Of a stretch of 64,000 nucleotides of DNA, positions 44,004 to 53,035 are shown piece after piece. Source of the DNA: Firmicutes bacterium UBA2058 (GTDB lineage Bacteria; Bacillota; Clostridia; Tissierellales; Sedimentibacteraceae); contig DDAM01000004.1 of assembly GCA_002332905.1 (NCBI GenBank), forward strand, positions 1 through 64,000, written 5' to 3'. The number at the start of each line of letters is the position of its first letter. Position 1 is the stretch's first letter. Below the pieces are notes generated by a model. The model had not been told where the DNA came from. It saw only the letters and a list, made by a program, of their open reading frames with translations, and ran no database searches. The translations under genes were made by a program, and so were the position numbers.

Positions 44004-45977
44004 TTATCTTACTATTTTATAGTAGGTTTTTGCGGTTAGGGAATATACTATAGCATAGAAAATTGTAAATATCAAAATTGATGCTATAGTACATATTGCA
44101 AATAAGCTAGTATTTGTTAAATTGATTATTGCCAAAACTCTAGTAATTATAGGGAAAGCAAATGCTATATGAATTGCTGCTGTAATTATTGGCAAGAAGA
44201 AAACAGTTAGTACTTGAGATCTTATAGAACCTTTTATTTCACTATGACTCATTCCAACTTTTTGCATTATCTCAAATCGTTCCTTGTCATCGTATCCTTC
44301 TGATATCTGCTTATAATACATTATCAGTACAGTAGCCATGATAAATAGTAAACCTAAAAATATACCTAAGAAAAACAACCCACCATAAATTCCATAGAAT
44401 TCTTCCTTAGCTCCTGCTGATGAATCTATACTGTAGGTTATCCCTTCTTGATTAAATCTATCTATCAAATCATTATATACTGCCATATTTTCATCTTGAT
44501 TCGCATCCAAATCAAATCCTAAATAATATTCCATATTTGTTTCAAATCTTTTATCTACTTTGTTAACTTCAACTAATAAATTATCCATCATGTTCATATC
44601 ATTAGTAATTATATAATGACTACTTAGAACATTCATTCCAGAACTACCATCATTAAAAAATTCCTGTAAATGCTCTTTTATACTATAATCTTTTCCTAAT
44701 ATATTTATATTATCACCTATAAAAGCATCACGATTTGAATACATTAACACTTCATTATCCTTTAATTCAATCTTATCATCAATTAGATCATTATAGTCCT
44801 CAAGTGGTACAACAAATATAAGTCTAGAATTATTATATGAAATTTCATCTGTTAATATAATCTCACTTTTATCAATTTTAGAGCTAAAAGAAATAAATCT
44901 ATAATCAACCTTATTTTTTAATTCTAAATTGTGCTTTTCTAGCGTTTCATCTATTATCTTATTATAACTTTCCTTAATACCTGTTTCGTATACACGACAA
45001 GTTAGCATAATATTTCTAGGATAACGAGTTCTAACTATGTCCTCCATACCTATATATAAAGATACCGTAGATGAAATCATAACTAAAACCATAGTTGATA
45101 AAATACATATATTAGCAAGGCCAGCAGCATTTTGCTTCATACGATAAATCATGCCTGATACACTTATGAAATGCTTTGTTTTGTAATAATATTTTTTATT
45201 TTTTCTAAGAATTTTTAAAATCATTATACTTCCAGCAGTAAATAGGCAAAATGTGCCTATTATAACTAATATAACAGCTACAAAAAACAAGGTCATTGCA
45301 GCAATCGGATTCTTTGCAGCAATTGCTATATAATATCCTGCTCCTAAAGTTACAAATCCAATAATTGAAAGTAACCATTTTGTTTTCGGCTCTTTTTCAC
45401 CAGTTTGTCCACCCTTTAATAACTCGATTGGCTTAGAAAGGTGAATTTGTCTAAAGTTATTTAATAATATAATAATATATATTGCTCCAAACAAAATAAG
45501 AGTAGCATTTATTGCCGTAACTGATAACTTAAATCCAAATCGTACATCAAAATTTAGTATTTTTAGAAGTAACAGTAAAACCAACTTTGAGAAAAGTATA
45601 CCGCATAAAATTCCAACTAATAAGCTTAAAACCGCAATAAATAGTGTCTCATAAAACATTATCCTTGATATATGCTTTTTCTCCATGCCTAAAATATTGA
45701 ATAAACCAAACTCCTTTTTTCTGCGTTTCATCAAAAAGCTGTTTGTATACATTAAAAATATAGCTGCAAAAATTGCTATTACATATGTTCCTAATATCAA
45801 CATTTCTTTAGTGTAAGTTCCTCCATACATACCCCTAAGTGCTTCATCTGTAGAAAGTGAATGCATTATATAGTACATCATAATTGTACCTATGCAGGTA
45901 AGTATATAAGGTATATATGTTTTAGAGTTATTTTTTATATTAGTAATTGCAAGACGTGGATAAAAAAGCTTACTCAT
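44004..45977 (-). CDS. BceB-type ABC transporter permease
   Basis: A 657-residue permease with ten predicted membrane helices and the large extracytoplasmic domain between helices 7 and 8 (about 310-525) that marks the peptide-antibiotic resistance family. The FtsX domain near the N-terminus contains MKRRKKEFGLFNILGMEKKH. Such transporters sense and remove bacitracin, nisin or similar peptides from lipid-bound targets and also signal to the linked kinase. The start at 45977 overlaps the end of the ATPase gene. Confidence 0.92.
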   Translation of the reverse strand: MSKLFYPRLAITNIKNNSKTYIPYILTCIGTIMMYYIMHSLSTDEALRGMYGGTYTKEMLILGTYVIAIFAAIFLMYTNSFLMKRRKKEFGLFNILGMEKKHISRIMFYETLFIAVLSLLVGILCGILFSKLVLLLLLKILNFDVRFGFKLSVTAINATLILFGAIYIIILLNNFRQIHLSKPIELLKGGQTGEKEPKTKWLLSIIGFVTLGAGYYIAIAAKNPIAAMTLFFVAVILVIIGTFCLFTAGSIMILKILRKNKKYYYKTKHFISVSGMIYRMKQNAAGLANICILSTMVLVMISSTVSLYIGMEDIVRTRYPRNIMLTCRVYETGIKESYNKIIDETLEKHNLELKNKVDYRFISFSSKIDKSEIILTDEISYNNSRLIFVVPLEDYNDLIDDKIELKDNEVLMYSNRDAFIGDNINILGKDYSIKEHLQEFFNDGSSGMNVLSSHYIITNDMNMMDNLLVEVNKVDKRFETNMEYYLGFDLDANQDENMAVYNDLIDRFNQEGITYSIDSSAGAKEEFYGIYGGLFFLGIFLGLLFIMATVLIMYYKQISEGYDDKERFEIMQKVGMSHSEIKGSIRSQVLTVFFLPIITAAIHIAFAFPIITRVLAIINLTNTSLFAICTIASILIFTIFYAIVYSLTAKTYYKIVR

Positions 45978-46737
45978 TTCTTCCACCACCTGTTGCTATC
46001 ATAGTAAGAGTATCAGAAATTTTTTGATACATTTCTTCATTTGACATTGAACCTTTATATAGCTGATGAAAAACCTCACCATCCTTTATAAATAGTATTC
46101 TCTTAGCATGGCTTGCAGCCTTTGTACTATGTGTAACCATAAGTATTGTTTGTCCATTTGCATTAATCTTGCCAAATATTTTTAATAGCTCATCTGTCGC
46201 TCTAGAGTCAAGTGCGCCAGTTGGCTCATCTGCAAGTATTAGCTGTGGATTTGTTATAAGTGCTCTAGCAACAGCTGTTCTTTGCTTTTGTCCTCCTGAT
46301 ACCTCATAAGGATATTTTGATAAAATATCATTTATACCTAAGCTTTTAGCTATAGGCTGTAGGCTATCCTTCATTTCATCATATGATTTACCTGCTAATA
46401 CTAATGGTAAAAATATATTGTCTTTAATTGAAAAAGTATCAAGCAAATTAAAGTCTTGGAACACAAAGCCTAAATTATCGCGACGAAAAGCTGAAATTTC
46501 TTTTTCTTTAATTGATACAATGCTATTTCCGTTAAGCAAAACCTCGCCACTTGTAGGTTTATCAAGTGATGCAATTACATTTAGAAGCGTTGTTTTTCCT
46601 GAACCTGATTCGCCCATTATAGCAACATATTCTCCCTTTTCAACTGAAAAGGATACATTTGAAAGTGCCTGTACTTGATTTCCTCCAAAGCGAGTAGTGT
46701 ATATTTTCTTTAAATTATTTACCTCTAATAGTGACAT
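45970..46737 (-). CDS. BceA-type ABC transporter ATPase
   Basis: A 255-residue ATPase. Walker A GESGSGKTT, Q-loop FVFQDFNLL, signature VSGGQKQRTAVARAL, Walker B LILADEPTGALD and VTHS are intact. It overlaps the permease gene by eight bases. The upstream gap to the kinase gene contains an inverted repeat that could be the response-regulator box or a terminator. Confidence 0.93.
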   Translation of the reverse strand: MSLLEVNNLKKIYTTRFGGNQVQALSNVSFSVEKGEYVAIMGESGSGKTTLLNVIASLDKPTSGEVLLNGNSIVSIKEKEISAFRRDNLGFVFQDFNLLDTFSIKDNIFLPLVLAGKSYDEMKDSLQPIAKSLGINDILSKYPYEVSGGQKQRTAVARALITNPQLILADEPTGALDSRATDELLKIFGKINANGQTILMVTHSTKAASHAKRILFIKDGEVFHQLYKGSMSNEEMYQKISDTLTMIATGGGRNE

Positions 46738-46781
46738 ATTCGTTCCTCCGATTTAGTTTATAACACTATTATAAAAAACAA

Positions 46782-46816
46782 GGAAATGTCTTGCCATAAC
46801 TTTAGCTTACATTTCC
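46782..46816. promoter_or_regulatory. Inverted repeat before the Bce-type ATPase gene
   Basis: GGAAATGT (46782-46789) and ACATTTCC (46809-46816) flank a 19-base loop and are followed on the minus strand by TTGTTTTTTATAAT. It can be read as a terminator after the kinase gene or as the operator and -10 region of a separate transporter promoter. Confidence 0.6.
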
Positions 46817-46843
46817 CCCGCATAAACTTACAATATTGAAAGG

Positions 46844-47848
46844 TTATTCAATTTCTACATCAATCATATCTAATCCAATTTTAACCTTTGTTCCTTTGCT
46901 AAGAGTTGATTCTATTGATATAGTATGAGATAGCTTTTTAACAATTTTCTTACATAGAAACAATCCTATACCAGTAGATTTTTTATCAGCACGTCCATTG
47001 TAACCTGTAAAGCCCTTTTCAAAAACACGAGGTAAATCTTCTTCCTGTATTCCTATGCCAGTATCCTCTATGACTAGAGTTTCGGGTAAATCTTTATCCA
47101 TATATATAGATATTGAGCCAGTAGAAGTGTACTTAAGCGAGTTGGATAGAATTTGTTCAATAACAAAAACCAGCCATTTTTCGTCAGTTATAACACCACA
47201 ATTTAAATCATCATAATTAAGCTTAATTTTTTTACGAATAAATGACTTTGCATATTTTTTAATAGCTTGTTTTACTATATAATCAAGTGAATATCTCCTG
47301 ATAACTAAATCAGAGGATTCACTCTCCATCCTTAAGTATTGCAATACCATTTCAACATATTGCTCTATTCTAAACAGCTGCTCCAATAGCTCCTCATTAA
47401 CCTGAGATTCCTCAGACTGAAGTATCAGCCTCATTGCAGCAATTGGGGTTTTGATTTGATGTGCCCATAAGGTATAATAATCTATCATATTGCTAAGAGA
47501 ATTATCTTTCTCATATATAACAGTCATCTTACTTTCATGAAGGATTTCTAAAAGTTCTTGATAATCTTTTTCAATTCGGCTCATTGGTTCTGGAAAATCT
47601 GGCAAGCTTATTATTATAATCTTTTTTAAACGTTCAAGCTCTTTATGTTTTTTATAGTAGGAAAAAAATCTAAAAAAGCCTATTATCATAATTGCGAAAA
47701 TACTAAGCATTGAAGCATACAAAACAGCTTCTACAGGTAAATTATATAAAGAAAATACAATAGCAAATATAATAACTCCAATAATCAATGCTATAAGAAT
47801 AGAAATATGTCTTTTTATATATGAAAATAAAATACTTATGAAATTCAT
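46844..47848 (-). CDS. BceS-type intramembrane-sensing histidine kinase
   Basis: A 334-residue kinase with two membrane helices (about 14-34 and 38-60) and almost no extracytoplasmic loop, as in BceS. The phospho-acceptor is His130 in LWAHQIKTPIAAMRL, and the HATPase has QILSNSLKYT, DTGIGI and STGIGLFLCKK. Such kinases get their signal from the BceB transporter, encoded next. The response regulator gene is immediately upstream. Confidence 0.93.
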   Translation of the reverse strand: MNFISILFSYIKRHISILIALIIGVIIFAIVFSLYNLPVEAVLYASMLSIFAIMIIGFFRFFSYYKKHKELERLKKIIIISLPDFPEPMSRIEKDYQELLEILHESKMTVIYEKDNSLSNMIDYYTLWAHQIKTPIAAMRLILQSEESQVNEELLEQLFRIEQYVEMVLQYLRMESESSDLVIRRYSLDYIVKQAIKKYAKSFIRKKIKLNYDDLNCGVITDEKWLVFVIEQILSNSLKYTSTGSISIYMDKDLPETLVIEDTGIGIQEEDLPRVFEKGFTGYNGRADKKSTGIGLFLCKKIVKKLSHTISIESTLSKGTKVKIGLDMIDVEIE

Positions 47849-47860
47849 TATTTTAACTCC

Positions 47861-47921
47861 TTTAATGAAGAATTGTTTTTTAATTCTTCCATAGTGTGAA
47901 TTTTTATTTTATTTCACACTT
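47861..47921. repeat. Operon-junction hairpin repeat (bceR-bceS type genes)
   Basis: Two stems: GAAGAATT (47867-47874) with AATTCTTC (47882-47889), and AGTGTGAA (47893-47900) with TTCACACT (47913-47920). On the minus strand the order is GTGTGAA stem, TATGGAA, second stem, then CATTAA and the kinase ribosome binding site AGGAG, matching the atp-operon copies. The first stem starts within the last codons of the regulator gene. Confidence 0.75.
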
Positions 47922-48589
47922 TCTACCAAATATCCTATTCCCTTTCTTGTCTTTATAAAATCATTTAGGCCTACATCCTCTAGTTTTTTACGAAGTCTTG
48001 TAACATTAACAGTCAATGTATTATCATCTATAAAACTTTCACTTTCCCAAAGTCTTTCCATTATTTTATCTCTAGTCACTACCTTGCCAACATTCTCCAT
48101 AACTAGCTGCAAAATTTTATATTCATTTTTAGTCAGCTCAACCTTATTTTCTTCATATGTTAGTGTAGTATCATTTAAATTTAATATAGCACCATTATGC
48201 TCTATCACATTCATTTGTCCATGGAATGAATAAGTACGTCTAATTAAAGCTTGAACCTTAGCGGTTAATACATTTAAGTCAAAAGGTTTTGCTATAAAAT
48301 CATCTCCGCCCATATTCATAGCCATGACAATGTTCATATTATCAGCAGCTGAGGAAATAAATATAACAGGAGTGCTTGTTACTTTTCTTATTTCACTGCA
48401 CCAATAAAATCCATTAAAAAATGGTAACATTATATCTAGTAAAATTAAATGTGGTTTAGCTTCAATAACCTGCTCCATAATATTTTTAAAGTCAGTTACA
48501 CATTCTACATGATACTCCCACTTAATTAGGTGCTCCTTCAGTGTATTAGCAATTGTCATATCATCTTCTATTATTAAAATTTTATACAT
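47909..48589 (-). CDS. BceR-type OmpR-family response regulator
   Basis: A 226-residue regulator with receiver Asp52 in LLDIMLPFFNG and a C-terminal winged helix (DKIMERLWESESFIDDNT). It is the partner of the downstream intramembrane-sensing kinase and probably activates the transporter genes. The start at 48589 has GGAGG five bases upstream. The LytTR gene lies 21 bases upstream on the same strand. Confidence 0.93.
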   Translation of the reverse strand: MYKILIIEDDMTIANTLKEHLIKWEYHVECVTDFKNIMEQVIEAKPHLILLDIMLPFFNGFYWCSEIRKVTSTPVIFISSAADNMNIVMAMNMGGDDFIAKPFDLNVLTAKVQALIRRTYSFHGQMNVIEHNGAILNLNDTTLTYEENKVELTKNEYKILQLVMENVGKVVTRDKIMERLWESESFIDDNTLTVNVTRLRKKLEDVGLNDFIKTRKGIGYLVESVK

Positions 48590-48610
48590 AATAGCCTCCA
48601 TAAGAAGTAT

Positions 48611-49330
48611 TTACTTTATGATATTATTATCAAAAAACAGACTTTTCAATTCTTTTCTTTTAGATTGACTAATTGGTAAATCATCTGAATTTGACATCGT
48701 CAATTCATTGTATCTTAATTTTATGATATGATTATAATTAACTAGAAAAGATCTGTGTATACAAATAAAATTAAATTTTTCAAGTTTAACAAATACATCT
48801 TTCAAATTTCCGTAAAAAGTATCCTTTGTATTATTAGTTACTATCCTTAGTTTACGACCGATACTCTCAAAATATAATATTTTACTAACCTCTATTTTAA
48901 ATATTTCTCTGTCATTTTTATAAGTAAAGCTATTTGTTTTATCTTTAAAAATTTTAATCCACCTATCAATTATTTCTTCTACATTATTTTCACTAAAAGG
49001 CTTTATCAAAAAACCAAAAGGAATGCAAGAAAATAACTCCATAGCATGATAGCTATAGGCTGAAACGTATACAATTTGAGTTGAAAGGATTTTTAATTCT
49101 GTTCGTATTTTTTCCCCAATTATTATGCCATTTAATTTGTCAAGATGGATATCTAAAAAAATAATATCATAATATATGTCATTTTTTTCAATATCATCTA
49201 TAAGACTCTCCCCACTAAAATATGTATTTATATTTACTATCTTAAATATTTTCTTGCAATGTTCTGATATAATTTTTTCAATATAAAAACAGATCTGTGG
49301 ATTATCATCACATATCGCAATATTTATCAT
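48611..49330 (-). CDS. LytTR-family response regulator (second copy)
   Basis: A 239-residue regulator with receiver phospho-acceptor Asp60 in IIFLDIHLDKLNG, an intact Asp8-Asp9 pocket, and a LytTR domain (about 135-239) with ILYFESIGRKLRI and FICIHRSFLVNYNHI. No cognate kinase gene is adjacent. It lies just upstream of the Bce-type two-component genes, so one transcript may carry both regulators. The leader contains a perfect 15-bp AT-only inverted repeat. Start set by GGGAG upstream of the ATG at 49330. Confidence 0.88.
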   Translation of the reverse strand: MINIAICDDNPQICFYIEKIISEHCKKIFKIVNINTYFSGESLIDDIEKNDIYYDIIFLDIHLDKLNGIIIGEKIRTELKILSTQIVYVSAYSYHAMELFSCIPFGFLIKPFSENNVEEIIDRWIKIFKDKTNSFTYKNDREIFKIEVSKILYFESIGRKLRIVTNNTKDTFYGNLKDVFVKLEKFNFICIHRSFLVNYNHIIKLRYNELTMSNSDDLPISQSKRKELKSLFFDNNIIK

Positions 49331-49343
49331 AATATACTCCCAA

Positions 49344-49379
49344 TATAATATAATATATAATATCATATATTATATTATA
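49344..49379. repeat. Perfect AT-only inverted repeat before the LytTR gene
   Basis: Arms TATAATATAATATAT (49344-49358) and ATATATTATATTATA (49365-49379) with a 6-base spacer. It lies between a possible -35 (TTGAAA on the minus strand) and the ribosome binding site, so it overlaps the promoter and leader. Confidence 0.7.
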
Positions 49380-49468
49380 ACAATTTTCAACTTAATTTAC
49401 ATAATACAGGAAAAATTAAGCATGAATTATATTCATTTTGTCATAACAATTCATTTATTATATAAAAA

Positions 49469-49502
49469 AAAGATATTGAATGATTTAATATCCAATATCT
49501 TT
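49469..49502 (-). terminator. Terminator after the Cys-rich secreted protein gene
   Basis: Stem AAAGATATTG (49469-49478) with CAATATCTTT (49493-49502) and a T-run on the minus strand, 19 bases after the stop codon. Confidence 0.75.
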
Positions 49503-49521
49503 ATTTATATTAACTATAATA

Positions 49522-49860
49522 TTATCTGCTGCCACCGTAGCATACCCATTTTGTTTCATAGGTTGTATTTGAATACCCGTAACTACATGTATTGCATCTT
49601 GTTGTTTTTGTAACAGCTCTCTCAAATAAATAATCTAAGCCGTATGGAAAGTGTGTACATGTTCTGCTTGTACCTGTATTGTACCAAGATCCATAAGAAG
49701 TGGAGCTAATTAAAAAACCACTACAATTATCATTTGGACACGGATATGCTCTATATGTACCAATTTCTCTATCATTATCTATTTTTTCAAATCCGTATGC
49801 CGTACCCATATTTAAAACTAATGAACATAATATAAATACTGATAATATTTTTTTAAACAT
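49522..49860 (-). CDS. Small secreted Cys-rich protein, unknown function
   Basis: A 112-residue precursor. The signal peptide (about 1-24, MFKKILSVFILCSLVLNMG) is followed by a mature part of about 88 residues with six cysteines in pairs: YPCPNDNC, SRTCTHF, TRCNTC and KWVCYG. The spacing looks like a zinc-ribbon or a disulfide-bonded fold. The protein is also rich in Tyr, Ser and Thr. GGAGG precedes the ATG at 49860. It has its own promoter and terminator. I do not recognise the family; nearness to peptide-resistance genes could suggest a secreted antimicrobial or sensed factor, but this is speculation. Confidence 0.75.
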   Translation of the reverse strand: MFKKILSVFILCSLVLNMGTAYGFEKIDNDREIGTYRAYPCPNDNCSGFLISSTSYGSWYNTGTSRTCTHFPYGLDYLFERAVTKTTRCNTCSYGYSNTTYETKWVCYGGSR

Positions 49861-49968
49861 AAATTTTTCCTCCATAAGTTTTATAATATTTTTAATATTT
49901 TTTAAATTTAAAATCTATAAAAGTAAGAAAAATTTAATTTTTCAATGGATTCACTTCCTTTCGTTTAT

Positions 49969-49997
49969 TTTTATATTAATTAAATTAAAATAAATCA
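49969..49997 (-). promoter_or_regulatory. Promoter of the Cys-rich secreted protein gene
   Basis: TTGATT (49992-49997) and TATAAA (49969-49974) on the minus strand with a 17-base spacer; leader about 100 bases. Confidence 0.55.
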
Positions 49998-50150
49998 ACA
50001 AACTTAACATCCTAGTGCTTCCAAATCTCTAAGGGTACTAAATTATTATTTGCATATCAAAACAATTTAATCTTAGTACTGTTATATTAGCATAAAAATA
50101 TGATTTAAAATTAAAAATGTAATGAATTATATGTTTTAATGTCATAAAAT

Positions 50151-50183
50151 AAAATAGGACGGCTTATTTAGTCGTCCTATTTT
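50151..50183 (-). terminator. Terminator of the atp operon
   Basis: The 11-bp stem AAAATAGGACG (50151-50161) pairs with CGTCCTATTTT (50173-50183), four bases after the atpC stop codon. Confidence 0.9.
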
Positions 50184-50187
50184 GTCA

Positions 50188-50595
50188 TTATTTTAACTTT
50201 GCTGTATCAATTCTTTGTATAGCTTTTTTAAGTGCAACTTCCGCTCTTACAAAGTCAATTCCATCCTGCTTCGATTCAAGACGTTTTTTCGCTCTATCTC
50301 TTGCGGCCTCTGCTCTTTTTACATCTATTTGGTCTGCCCATTCTGCAGTATCAGTTAGTATAGTAAGCTTTTCTCGGTCTACTTTAATATATCCCTGTGA
50401 TAATACAGCATATCTATCCTCGTCATTATGAACTACCTTCATTTTACCGATACCAAGTGGTGATACATATGGTTCATGATTTTTTAATATACATACGTCA
50501 CCTGTAGATGTTCTTACAACAACTCTATCTGCATTTCCTGAATAAAATACATGTTCAGGTGTAACTATTTCAAGCAAAAATTCTTTTTCTGCCAT
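50188..50595 (-). CDS. atpC: ATP synthase epsilon subunit
   Basis: A 135-residue F1 central-stalk subunit with an N-terminal beta-sandwich (LEIVTPEHVFYSGNADRVV, YVSPLGIGKMKV) and a C-terminal helical hairpin (DVKRAEAARDRAKKRLESK). The C-terminal hairpin can inhibit ATP hydrolysis. Start at 50595 is fixed by GGAGG; it directly follows a junction hairpin repeat. Last gene of the operon. Confidence 0.95.
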   Translation of the reverse strand: MAEKEFLLEIVTPEHVFYSGNADRVVVRTSTGDVCILKNHEPYVSPLGIGKMKVVHNDEDRYAVLSQGYIKVDREKLTILTDTAEWADQIDVKRAEAARDRAKKRLESKQDGIDFVRAEVALKKAIQRIDTAKLK

Positions 50596-50600
50596 AATAA

Positions 50601-50700
50601 ACCTCCATAACGCCACCACTTTGTGGCGTCATAAATTTAATGAAAAATCGTTTTTTGATTTTTCCATAGCGTGAATCGCTCTTTTCACGCTAACACCCCT
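50601..50700. repeat. Operon-junction hairpin repeat (atpD-atpC), full form
   Basis: Three stems fill the gap. In transcript order (minus strand): AGCGTGAA/TTCACGCT (50684-50691 with 50668-50675), AAAAATC/GATTTTT (50657-50663 with 50643-50649), and ACGCCAC/GTGGCGT (50623-50629 with 50610-50616). The last stem runs straight into TATGGAGG, the atpC ribosome binding site. The same three-stem design occurs before atpG. Confidence 0.85.
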
Positions 50701-50703
50701 TCT

Positions 50704-52110
50704 TTAGTTTACTTCCCTCATTTTGTTTGCTTTTTCAACAACTTGTTCAATTGTACCAGCAAACATAAAGGCTTGCTCTGGCAAATCATCATATTTCCCT
50801 TCTAATATTTCAGAGAAACCTCTTATAGTTTCTTTTAGAGGAACATACTGACCTTTCATACCTGTAAATTGCTCGGCAACTGTAAATGGTTGAGAAAGAA
50901 ATCTCTGTATTCTTCTTGCTCTTGTTACAACTAATTTATCATCATCTGATAATTCATCCATACCAAGTATAGCTATGATGTCTAAAAGCTCATTGTATTT
51001 TTGTAATACCTCTTGTACTCCACGTGCTACTCTATAGTGTTCTTCACCTATAATTTGTGGGTCAAGGATTCTTGATGATGAATCAAGAGGATCAACTGCT
51101 GGATAAATACCCATTTCTGTAATCTTTCTTGATAAAACTGTTGTAGCGTCAAGGTGAGCAAATGTTGTAGCAGGAGCTGGGTCTGTTAAGTCGTCTGCTG
51201 GCACATAAACTGCTTGAACTGAAGTAATAGAGCCTTTTTTAGTAGAGGTAATTCTCTCTTGTAATTGACCCATTTCAGTTGCAAGCGTAGGCTGATATCC
51301 AACAGCACTAGGCATACGACCAAGAAGTGCTGAAACCTCTGAACCTGCTTGTGTAAATCTAAATATATTATCTATAAATAGTAGTACGTCTTGTTCTTCT
51401 TCATCTCTAAAATGCTCTGCCATAGTAAGTCCAGTAAGAGCAACTCTCATTCTTGCTCCAGGTGGCTCGTTCATTTGACCGAAAACCATTGTAGTTTTAT
51501 CAATAACACCTGATTCAATCATTTCGTGATAAAGATCATTACCCTCTCTTGTTCTTTCTCCAACACCAGCAAAAACTGATAAACCACCATGTTCAGTGGC
51601 TATATTGTTGATAAGCTCTTGTATAAGTACTGTTTTACCAACTCCAGCACCACCAAATAGACCTATTTTCCCACCCTTTGAATAAGGGCACATTAGGTCA
51701 ACTACTTTTATACCTGTTTCAAATATTTCGGTTGTTGTCTGCTGTTCTTCAAAAGATGGTGCTTGCCTATGTATAGACGCCTTTTGAACATGATCTAAAG
51801 AACCTTTATTATCTATTGTCTGACCTGTAACGTTAAACAATCTTCCTAGCGTTTCGCGTCCTACCGGTACTCTTATTGGTGCTCCTGTATCAACTGCTTC
51901 CATACCTCTAACGAATCCATCTGTCGAGTCCATTGATATACATCTTACAGAATCATCTCCAATATGTTGAGCGGCTTCTACTATAATTGTTTTGCCATTT
52001 AGCTTAATTTCTATAGCATTTAACAAGTTTGGTAGAAATCCTTGTTCAAACTCTATGTCTACTACGGGACCTATAACTTGCTTTATTCTTCCAATGTTTT
52101 TTTCCGCCAA
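50704..52110 (-). CDS. atpD: ATP synthase beta subunit
   Basis: Catalytic F1 subunit, 468 residues, typical length. P-loop GGAGVGKTVLIQ, GERTREGNDLYHEM with the catalytic Glu region, FIDNIFRFTQAGSEVSALLGRMPSAVGYQ and the DELSDEDK-like DELSDDDKLVV motif are present. Upstream gene atpG, downstream atpC. Confidence 0.98.
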   Translation of the reverse strand: MAEKNIGRIKQVIGPVVDIEFEQGFLPNLLNAIEIKLNGKTIIVEAAQHIGDDSVRCISMDSTDGFVRGMEAVDTGAPIRVPVGRETLGRLFNVTGQTIDNKGSLDHVQKASIHRQAPSFEEQQTTTEIFETGIKVVDLMCPYSKGGKIGLFGGAGVGKTVLIQELINNIATEHGGLSVFAGVGERTREGNDLYHEMIESGVIDKTTMVFGQMNEPPGARMRVALTGLTMAEHFRDEEEQDVLLFIDNIFRFTQAGSEVSALLGRMPSAVGYQPTLATEMGQLQERITSTKKGSITSVQAVYVPADDLTDPAPATTFAHLDATTVLSRKITEMGIYPAVDPLDSSSRILDPQIIGEEHYRVARGVQEVLQKYNELLDIIAILGMDELSDDDKLVVTRARRIQRFLSQPFTVAEQFTGMKGQYVPLKETIRGFSEILEGKYDDLPEQAFMFAGTIEQVVEKANKMREVN

Positions 52111-52161
52111 GAATATTCACATCCTTTCAATTGTAATTTAGTACGTTTTTAAAACTGTTAA

Positions 52162-53028
52162 TTAAGAAAGTGCTTCTGCACCACTAACTATTTCTGATAT
52201 TTCTTGAGTTATTGCAGCCTGTCTTGCTCTATTTTTAACTAGTTCAAGAGATCTTATCATTTCATCTGCATTATCAGTTGCATTTTCCATAGCTAATCTT
52301 CTTGAGCCCGATTCACTAGCTGATGCTTCAATCATAGCACCATATATAGTACTGCCTATATATTTGGGTATCAAATAATCCAAAACTGCTTCTTCTGATG
52401 GCTCAAATCTTGTTAATGCTCTATGACCTTTATTATCCAAAGATATTTCTTTTTCTTCAAATCTTGCTGGCAATAATGTTATTATTTCTGAAACATATGA
52501 AATTGTACTCTTAAATTGAGTATAAACAATTTTTATTTCGTCAACTTCACCTGTTCTATAAAGGTCTATCGCTTTTTCTCCTATGTGCCTTGCATCTGAA
52601 GCTTCAGGAGTTTCAGATATCCCTGTCAAGCTTTCTATGACATTATATCCTCTTCTTCTAAAGTAATCTCTTCCTTTAACTCCTACTGTTATAATTTTAG
52701 CAGCTTCTTTATCTTTAATTTCATTTTGCAATAGTTTATTCACATTTGCATTATATCCGCCTGCAAGACCCTTATCTGATGTTATCAATATATAAAGAGT
52801 ATTTTTAACCTCTCTTTTTTCTAGGAAAGGATGCTTAATACCTTTTGCATTAGCTAACACATCTTTTATACTTTCTAATACAGTTTCAAAATATGGCTTT
52901 GATTTATCAAGTCTAACTCTAGCTCTTTTAAGCTTAGATGTTGAAACTAGTTCCATAGCCTTTGTTATCTGCATTGTACTGTTAACACTTTTTATACGTC
53001 TTTTTATATCATTTAATCCTTGAGGCAT
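52162..53028 (-). CDS. atpG: ATP synthase gamma subunit
   Basis: Rotor shaft of F1, 288 residues. N-terminal helix MPQGLNDIKRRIKSVNSTMQI, the DKGLAGGYN motif, and a C-terminal helix with RQAAITQEISEIVSGAEAL are the family marks. GGGAGG precedes the ATG and itself follows a junction hairpin. Confidence 0.97.
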   Translation of the reverse strand: MPQGLNDIKRRIKSVNSTMQITKAMELVSTSKLKRARVRLDKSKPYFETVLESIKDVLANAKGIKHPFLEKREVKNTLYILITSDKGLAGGYNANVNKLLQNEIKDKEAAKIITVGVKGRDYFRRRGYNVIESLTGISETPEASDARHIGEKAIDLYRTGEVDEIKIVYTQFKSTISYVSEIITLLPARFEEKEISLDNKGHRALTRFEPSEEAVLDYLIPKYIGSTIYGAMIEASASESGSRRLAMENATDNADEMIRSLELVKNRARQAAITQEISEIVSGAEALS

Positions 53029-53035
53029 ATTTTCC

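Larger units (their letters stand above)
49861..50187. other. Intergenic region, 327 bases, no gene
   Basis: AT-rich gap between the Cys-rich protein gene and the end of the atp operon. It holds the promoter at 49969-49997, a short palindrome (49927-49943) and the atp terminator (50151-50183). Nothing else is recognisable. Confidence 0.6.
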
